Below, piece after piece: positions 57,407-64,000 of a DNA stretch of 64,000 nucleotides. The notes under the pieces were generated by a model, which saw only the letters and a list, made by a program, of their open reading frames with translations, was not told the origin of the DNA and ran no database searches. Both the position numbers and the translations under genes were made by a program. The first letter of the stretch is position 1, and every line of letters begins with the position of its first letter. The DNA comes from Rosellinia necatrix (Eukaryota; Ascomycota; Sordariomycetes; Xylariales; Xylariaceae): positions 1,488,001-1,552,000 of the forward strand of contig JAGYVD010000006.1 in the NCBI GenBank assembly GCA_021209875.1. Direction: 5' to 3'.

Positions 57407-60400
57407 TCAACTAACCATCATCATCTGCATGCGCCGGCTTATTCCGTTCGAGGGCGGCGTGCTAACGGACGTGCCGAGAGCTGACTTATTATGATTATGA
57501 GATATATGCCTCGTCGGACTTGATGTCGGCTCATCAAAGACGCGTGTAAATGCCGGACTACCGTCAGGTCTCGTATGCCTTGGGGTACGTGCCGGGCTTT
57601 GGGTGATGTGATCCTCTCGACGAACTAGCTCGGACAGGCTGTCTCGCAGATCTCCTGCACGTTTGACCAATTCTTTGAGACTATTTGTGTCAAAGTTCAT
57701 TTTACGGTTGGAATAGCCGTTAGCACCGTCTTCGTCGGTATCATCCCCAGCATCAAACGCAATACGATGCTTGCGCATTGACTCCATGACGGATCTGGCG
57801 ACACGCGTCGAGGAATGCTCAGGAATCGGCTTCTCCGGAGTCCCAGGCCGCCCGCCAGCCTCTTCATGTTCGTGGTCCCATGCACCAAAAATATCATCAT
57901 CCGGCGAGAAGACGGATCGGCGATTCGAGGAAAGGGAGGTTCGCTGGCGTGGGCCCCCTGTTGTATCGAGACAAGTGCCGTCGAACCCTTTCCCTAAGAA
58001 TCGCTCATCGATAAGATCGGGGTCAGAGCTATCAACTGGCTCTGCGTCCGTCGTCTCCGCGTCTTCGTCGGGGGAAGCTAAGGCTATAATCCCTTCCGCT
58101 TCAAGCCATAATTTCGCGGATGAACCCACCAACATATTCATCTCGCGGCCCAGGCGACATAGCCTTTTCAAGTCATTAACCAGAAGAGATAATTCTCGGA
58201 TTTGACCCGAGTGGGCCCTGACCGTCGGTTGCGTTGCTTGTATAGAAGCCGGAACAAGCATTGAGAACCCATTCTCGTTTTTCTCTCCGGTAGGGCCTAT
58301 TACGGAACCTGTATCCTCGTCGAATTCGAAGTCGTCATCCCAATCTTCGCTAACATTCTTGTGGCCTAAGCCCCAAGTGCCAAACTTAGGAACCGATTTC
58401 GTAGTTTCCACGAGGTCTGGGACGACCGGAACACTCTGACTGCGCACGTGAGCAGGTACAAACCCCTTGCGACTAGCTGACCGTCCGCCTCTGAAATCCA
58501 TTTCTTGCTTCCCATGGACCGTCTTGGGCCGATAGGTTAACCCGTTTTTCTCGCGTCTATCGTGAACCGGGGGTTCAGTCCAATCGAAAACGGTACTTCG
58601 GGGTCTTTCACTAGCCGAGTCAAAATGGACATCGCGTCTCGCACCGCGGCCTGCCCTCCCTAGCGTTGTCCGATATTTAGGGCTACCTCGCCGGGAATTC
58701 ATCGAACTAGGGGGCGAAAGGCGATTATAAAATTCCGTCTCGTCCTCCCGTGCCCACCCAAGATCATCGTCGTCGTCCAAAGATAATCGGTTGTAGCTCG
58801 CTTCAATAGGAAAATCCGAGGATACTGGGACCTGAATAAAGTTATTCCTTTCTCCAACACTTGCGGCACGAAAGCGTGCTTCGAACTCCTCGTAAGTTCC
58901 CCGTATAGGAGTGGGGGCGCTCTCGTCTTCTTCCATGATCTTGTTACCACCGTCGAATGACGGTCCCAAAATCTCTTTGATTGAAAGGCGCTTCGGCTTG
59001 CTACTGTTGCTCGCGGTGCTGGGTGGTGAATCGTCGAACATTAACTCCAAGGGACTATCAAGAGCTCGTTTACGATCGGAGGCTACTGTTCTAAAGGAGT
59101 CAAACGGTGTATCGGTTTTGAAGTCGGTATCATCATCATCACCGGATGTAAAGCCACGGCGATACTCGGAGCTGCCAACGGTGGACGCACGCTCTAGCGT
59201 CCGAGTGTGGGATGCATGGGATGCATGGGATGCAACCCTCGACGATCCCGAGGGGCTAACTATACCCTCATCTGGTTGATCTGGGGATGGTGAACCAAGG
59301 CGTTGTATTTCGAGATGAAAACTCGAAAGCCGTGATAGAGGCGGGAGGGGAGATGCGGGGCCAGCCTTCGATTCAGGGGGGCGGAAAATAGCAGCGAGGT
59401 CAGTTTCGGCTTGGCTGACTTCTGCGCATTGTTCGATCTCCTCGGAGGTTATGCTCTTACGGCTTGGTGTCTGATCTTCATTATCCGTCGTCGGCGCGGA
59501 TACATGCCGTTTACCTGCTATTGTCTCGCCGACCTTCTTACGACGTCTAAGGCTACCTGTTCTCGATATCCAACTAGTTGGTGAGCTGAACTGCATCGAA
59601 GTCGACCGTCTAGGCTGTTTTGATGGTGTTCCCTCATTCGTGTCCGACTTCTTTTCGGAAACTCGAGGGCTGATCCTGGTACTGGTGTGGGGTGAGACAT
59701 CGGGTCCAGAAAGCCCGTTTGCCATGTCCGCGGAGCCATTCATTGTCACCTGATTGGGGGTCACGAGGTAAACTTCCTGGTCGTGCCGTTGGTCGAGGCG
59801 GACTCGTCTCCCTAAAAGCTGGGTACCGCCGTCAGCGCCTCGTAACGGGTTTGTTTTTGTAGCGGGGGTGGACAGCCTCGCATGCCAGAATGATTTCCAC
59901 CTAGAATGCGGGTTCCCATTTGAAGCTTTGGTGGGCTTCTGCGGGCGCGCTTCCACCGTCTTGGCCCGTGGCCGACCGGGCCGCTCAAAGGAAAACTTGG
60001 GTAGCGGTGGCTGATCCGCAGGGCTCAATCGGTGTTGCAAGGTGGCGGATCTCTGGTGACTTGTGGCTGGCCTTCGCAGCGTCATCTGGGCCCTCGATCC
60101 TCGCCTCTTAGGGAAGCCCGAGTCGTCTGCGTCTGCTCCCGGTGCGCGCTTCACCAGCTTGTTCGGCGGAAGCTGAGACGATCGGTCTCTCGGAGAGGGT
60201 AATATCGGGGCTGCAGAGCCAAAAGAGAATATCGAGGGCGAGTCCGGGCCGATGCTAGACTTCAGGCTTCCGTGTTGGGACAGTGGGCGAAGCGACAGTC
60301 TACGTATCCAGGAACCGCTCGACGAGGACACAGAGTCGTGGGAGTCCCCGGCAATTGGTACGGCAAGGGCAAGATCGGCTGGCTTAACCAGCGAGTGTCG

Positions 60401-60899
60401 GGAAGAGGGAGGCCGCGTGGGTGATATCTGAACATGGGATACTCGTCGGGGGGGTCGTGCTTGGGCCGAAGTGGCATTGACGGGGACCGTAGACTGACGC
60501 AGGGGTAGCACGTCTTGGTTTTGGGTGCAAGGTGGCGCTGTGGATGCCGCAGAACCTGTATCGGGCCGGGAGCACGAACGAGCATTCGAGGAATCGTGGT
60601 CGGTCACGAGTTTCCGCCTGGTCGACGTTGGACTGCTGTGGGGAGAGTGCTGGTATGGGTGCTGGTATGAGTGCTGCTGGTATGGTTGATGGTCCTCGGC
60701 GAACTGGCCAAAGACGAGACCCGTCGCCGCCGCAGCGACAGCAGTGCCAGCCCCAATAAGCTACCACCGGCACTCGACGTTAGTAAAAACGCAGGCAAAT
60801 AAGCTCAAACCCTCGCACAGCGCCAACAACGCAATAATGACAAGAACAACTAACACCCGCGCAAGCCAGCCGAAATGCAACGTATGCAGGTGTCCACAT
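57407..60899 (-). CDS. Large Ser/Pro-rich protein, tentatively Byr4/Bfa1-like septation (SIN/MEN) regulator
   Basis: A long frame runs from an acceptor at 60761 (CTAAC branch, GGTAG) to the stop at 57407, about 1118 residues. There is no ATG near its beginning. A possible first exon is 60855-60899 (MWTPAYVAFRLACAG) with a 94-nt intron and GTTAGT donor, but this is weak. The N-terminal two thirds are Ser/Pro/Arg-rich and likely disordered. A conserved-looking module near the C-terminus has GTWGLGHKN, SEDWDDDFEF, then MLVPASIQATQ and a helical stretch QIRELSLLVNDLKRLCRLGREM. That order reminds me of Byr4/Bfa1, the GAP subunit that with Cdc16/Bub2 restrains the Spg1/Tem1 GTPase. The identity is from memory of the motif layout and is only moderately likely; that a gene is present is secure. 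A 9-bp repeat gives three HAS units at about 59205-59230. Confidence 0.6.
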
Positions 60900-61307
60900 G
60901 CGCTCGCTTTTCTTCCTCTTGTTCGGCTTTTTCCCCTCCCTTTTTCGTTCCAACGACGAGGTGGAGTTTGGTAAATACCGTTATCGTGTGTCCCGTTGTA
61001 TGCACGTTGCCTTAGATTCTGAGTGGGTAACACGGAATCGAATGCGCAAGCCAGCGTTGTGACGAGGGCCCACCAGCTAACTGTATTGCGATGGTATGAA
61101 GGCAGAGGGGAGGGGGGGAAGGGGGGGGGGAGGGTGGTTTAGGATCGAGATCCAACTTACACTGGGGACGGACTGCATCTCGAAAACCAGCAGCCGTGGC
61201 TCAGGGAATGGAGGATGCGCCTTCAGATAAAAGGCAAAAAAAAGGAGGAACAATTGGTTCTCGTAAACGTATTCATGGCCCATTGCTCGTCAAAACATGG
61301 CAGTCTT

Positions 61308-61397
61308 GGTGCAGTCGTGGTGCAGTCTCGATGCAGTCCTGATGCAGTCTCGATGCAGTCTCGATGCAGTCAGTCTGTCTTGATGCAGTCTTGGTGC
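61308..61397. repeat. GATGCAGTCTC minisatellite
   Basis: About seven imperfect copies of an 11-12 bp unit around GATGCAGTCTC, upstream of the Byr4-like gene. Confidence 0.8.
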
Positions 61398-61677
61398 GAG
61401 AGGTGGAGGATGGCGAGGAATATCGACAATTCATTCAAGCCTGCAACTCGGTGGTCCAGAGATCCGCTCTCCTCCCAGACCAGTCAGTCCCAATCCCCGA
61501 CCTTCGGGTCCGTGACGCGCGGGTGCGTGGCGACAACGACCCGGCGTGTATTTATGTATGCTGTATGCTGTACTGGTAATTTTTGGGGCGAATGGTGGAT
61601 GGTGAATGGCGAATGGTGTGATGCGGTCGTGGATCAGGCGGCCTGGCGTGTTGATATCTTAGAGCATCCGGGAAGGG

Positions 61678-61702
61678 AGGTAGGTAGGTAGGTAGGTAGG
61701 TA
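61678..61702. repeat. (GGTA)n microsatellite
   Basis: Six tandem GGTA units. Confidence 0.85.
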
Positions 61703-63149
61703 GTATATGCGGATGTGGGTACGTGCTTGTGTGTGTATTGTGCTCGTGTGTGTTTTGAGTTGTGTTGTGTTGAGCTGTATTGGGGGAAGGGGGAGGAATC
61801 AGGCACTTCGGAGTATGTGGGAAGAGTGCGGTGGTGAATGAATGGACGGGATAGATGCTCTCGTAGCAGTATACACACAACAACAGCCCGCGCGCAAGAA
61901 TCGAAAAGTCAGAGGAAAAGTGTAATCGACGTCAACAACATGAGGACGGATGGCGACAAGAGTGGGGATGCAGGCCCGTGTAGTCGGGGGTGTTCAAGAG
62001 CTGCGCCGGCAACCGCCAGTAACTAGGTGCCCTCCCAAGATGGAGCCGGTTGTGCCCAGACAGGAATTAGGAATGCGCATGCACTGTTCCAAACGGGTAG
62101 AATTACGAAGTGGAAGTTGAGATGGGATCCATGGGCGAGGCCAACAGATAGCCCGTCGAGATAGAATTCCGATTCTCAGCAACAGCTCAAGTAGGGAGGT
62201 ATCAAGGCCAACTACCTCAGATGTCTAGACAGGCAGATGGAAGGTGAGGTGCTGTCAGGAGGCAGGCAATAGGTAAGATATCGTGGATACCTATCTGGTA
62301 GGTACTCAAGGTTAGGTAGTTGGGACTGGAGCCGCTATCTACCAAACACACCCAAACCGACGGGCCAACGGGGACGAAGGGAGGAAACCCAAGAACTGGT
62401 CGAGGTGTCACAAGAGACAAGAGAACAGAAGGTGCAGATCGAGATGCTTCAATTCTTTTTTTTTTTGTTTTCTGCTCGAGCTAGCTCAGTCTCAGGAGCT
62501 GGAGCTAGAGCTGGAGCAACAATTAATTCACTTTTCATTTTCCCGCAATATTAAGGTAGACAAGACGGTACTTGTCCCCACGCGTGTTAGACAGTGTACA
62601 TAGTTAACTCGCTATCTAATGCCTCCTAGGTAGGTTAAAACAAAATAAAAAGAAAGTACTTTGCTTGGATACTACGGAGCAGTGCTAGTCCTTTGTATTG
62701 TTACAGGGACTGAGGAATAATCTGGAATCGTTGGGATAAACAATTAAAAAAAATAATAAAGCTGGTTGCTAGACGCGGATTGGATGCTAGGGAATGAGAA
62801 ACCACGCCGCGGTCCGGGATCATTGGCATTCCCTTGCTGCTACCCTCACGCTGAGGGGGATGTGGTCAAGCGCATCCAAACGCACCTCGGATGGAATGCA
62901 GGGATATAGGTAGGTACTTGCTGACCGCCCCCGTTCGAGGCGAAATTATAAGTACCTGACAAGGCACAGCACACTCGCATTAAATGGGGCCGACACTGTG
63001 GTGTAATTACGGCGCTGAGCGAGACCTGCAAGTCAGGTTGATTAGCCAGCCGGGCAACCTCAATCTGCGCGCCAAGGGCCACGGGCTGTAACGTGCTCAG
63101 GCCCGCTGGATGAATCTCCTAGGCGCTGTTGCCCTACGCTGCCTTATCA

Positions 63150-63412
63150 CATTTAGGTACATATATTAGGTACCCAGGGTACGTTATGTATGCACTGAAT
63201 ACCTAGGTAGGCAGGTAGGGCCTACCTAGGTACTTACTTGTAGTAGGCACCTATAAGCAGGAACTTAAGTATCTAAGGTAGATACAGTTTACAAGAACCC
63301 AATTACCTTGATTAAAAGCACCTACCTGCACTGTACTTACTTAGGTACCTAAGTAGGTACGTTAGTGTCTTGTCCTAGGTAGGTAAGTATACCTAGTAAA
63401 TAATATCCGGGT
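63150..63412. repeat. Cluster of TACCTAGGTA palindromic words
   Basis: At least ten occurrences of TACCTA, TAGGTA or their full palindrome TACCTAGGTA within 260 bp. This is the densest cluster of this dispersed intergenic word in the window. Confidence 0.75.
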
Positions 63413-63447
63413 TCAAGTAGGTCACGACGCTATAATACCGCAACTAT

Positions 63448-63478
63448 CAACAACAACAACAACAATAACAACAACAAT
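63448..63478. repeat. (CAA)n trinucleotide run
   Basis: About ten CAA/TAA triplets. Confidence 0.85.
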
Positions 63479-64000
63479 ACATAACTGCACTAGCAGCAAC
63501 AAGGGCAGCAACAGCCGTTGCCATACTAGCGCGGAATCTCAAACCAAGCGTAGCCAAATACGGCACTAGGCGAGGTCGTTCCCCAGGCCCAGCCCTGCTG
63601 AACCGTGGTGACGATGCCCTACCCAACACGCTTCACAAGGAATAACCTCGTACACTGTATTGAGCGCTAGTCCGCATTGGGACTACCGATCTACACTATC
63701 TCCCATACCCCCTTCACTTGTTTTCTCAAATCCTCATTCCGGTCAAGCCCAGCAGAGACATTTAATATCGGCTGTAGATGCCAAAGAAAGGGTTAGCATC
63801 TACACGAACCTATATGTGTGTTCTCTCAATACTCGCCGACATTGAACATATCAACCCTGGAAGTGAGCTGGATGATTGATATAAGCCTGCCTGTTCATAT
63901 GTGTAGGCATGTATGAAGGGACCTAATTCCTTCACTATCAAGGTACAAAGTACCTGACCTATTTACATACAATGGATATGCCTTATACAGTACCGTCGCA

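Larger units (their letters stand above)
60900..64000. other. Gene-free right end of the window
   Basis: 3.1 kb upstream of the Byr4-like gene. It holds a GATGCAGTCTC minisatellite, GGTA runs (61678-61702), G-runs near 61108-61135, dense TACCTAGGTA words (62280-62320, 63140-63410) and a CAA-type trinucleotide run (63448-63478). No coding or RNA gene is recognised. Confidence 0.5.

Overview
The window is nuclear DNA of a filamentous ascomycete (Pezizomycotina, most likely Sordariomycetes). The reasons are short introns of about 50-80 nt with GTRNGT donors and CTAAC/CTGAC/CTAAT branch points, a beta-tubulin gene with the tiny first exons usual in this group, a Yap1/NapA-type bZIP gene, a fungal NACHT (NLR-like) gene, a Fung_rhodopsin-type membrane protein, and long intergenic stretches full of TAGGTA/TACCTA words and microsatellites. 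All gene models below were spliced by hand by joining reading frames at plausible splice sites.

Layout: UTP14 (1-2777, -, cut by the left edge); mitochondrial ribosomal protein mL41/MRPL27 (3420-4035, +); HSL-type alpha/beta hydrolase (4470-7151, -); TSR2 (8143-8975, +, apparent 1-nt frameshift); BSD-domain protein (9228-10699, -); Yap1-like redox bZIP factor (14190-16156, +); DHA2-type MFS transporter with an in-frame stop (19952-21865, -); fungal rhodopsin-like 7TM protein (22898-24362, +); a 716-bp solo LTR with a 5-bp target-site duplication (25200-25915); NACHT NLR-like protein (27781-31122, -); IFI6/IFI27 (6-16) family small membrane protein (32069-32595, +); YANK/STK32-type kinase (36592-38688, -); NAD(P)H nitrite reductase (47876-51561, +, apparent frameshift with loss of a conserved segment); beta-tubulin (52582-54462, -); and a large SIN-regulator-like protein, tentatively Byr4/Bfa1-like (57407 to about 60760 or 60899, -).

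The first 16 kb is housekeeping and holds three ribosome-related genes (UTP14, mL41, TSR2). The section from 18.9 to 32.6 kb looks accessory: transposon relics, a broken drug transporter, a 7TM receptor-like gene, a solo LTR, and an NLR-like gene head-to-head with an interferon-inducible 6-16 homologue. From 38.7 to 47.9 kb there is a 9.2-kb stretch with no gene I can support, ending in a nitrogen-regulated-looking promoter in front of nitrite reductase. The first 13 genes alternate strictly in strand.

The most interesting points are the divergent NACHT / IFI6-like pair with unusual repeats in both leaders, the nitrogen-type promoter of nitrite reductase with a duplicated dyad, and three apparent coding lesions (TSR2, MFS, nitrite reductase). 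For each lesion, sequencing or assembly error must be separated from real inactivation.
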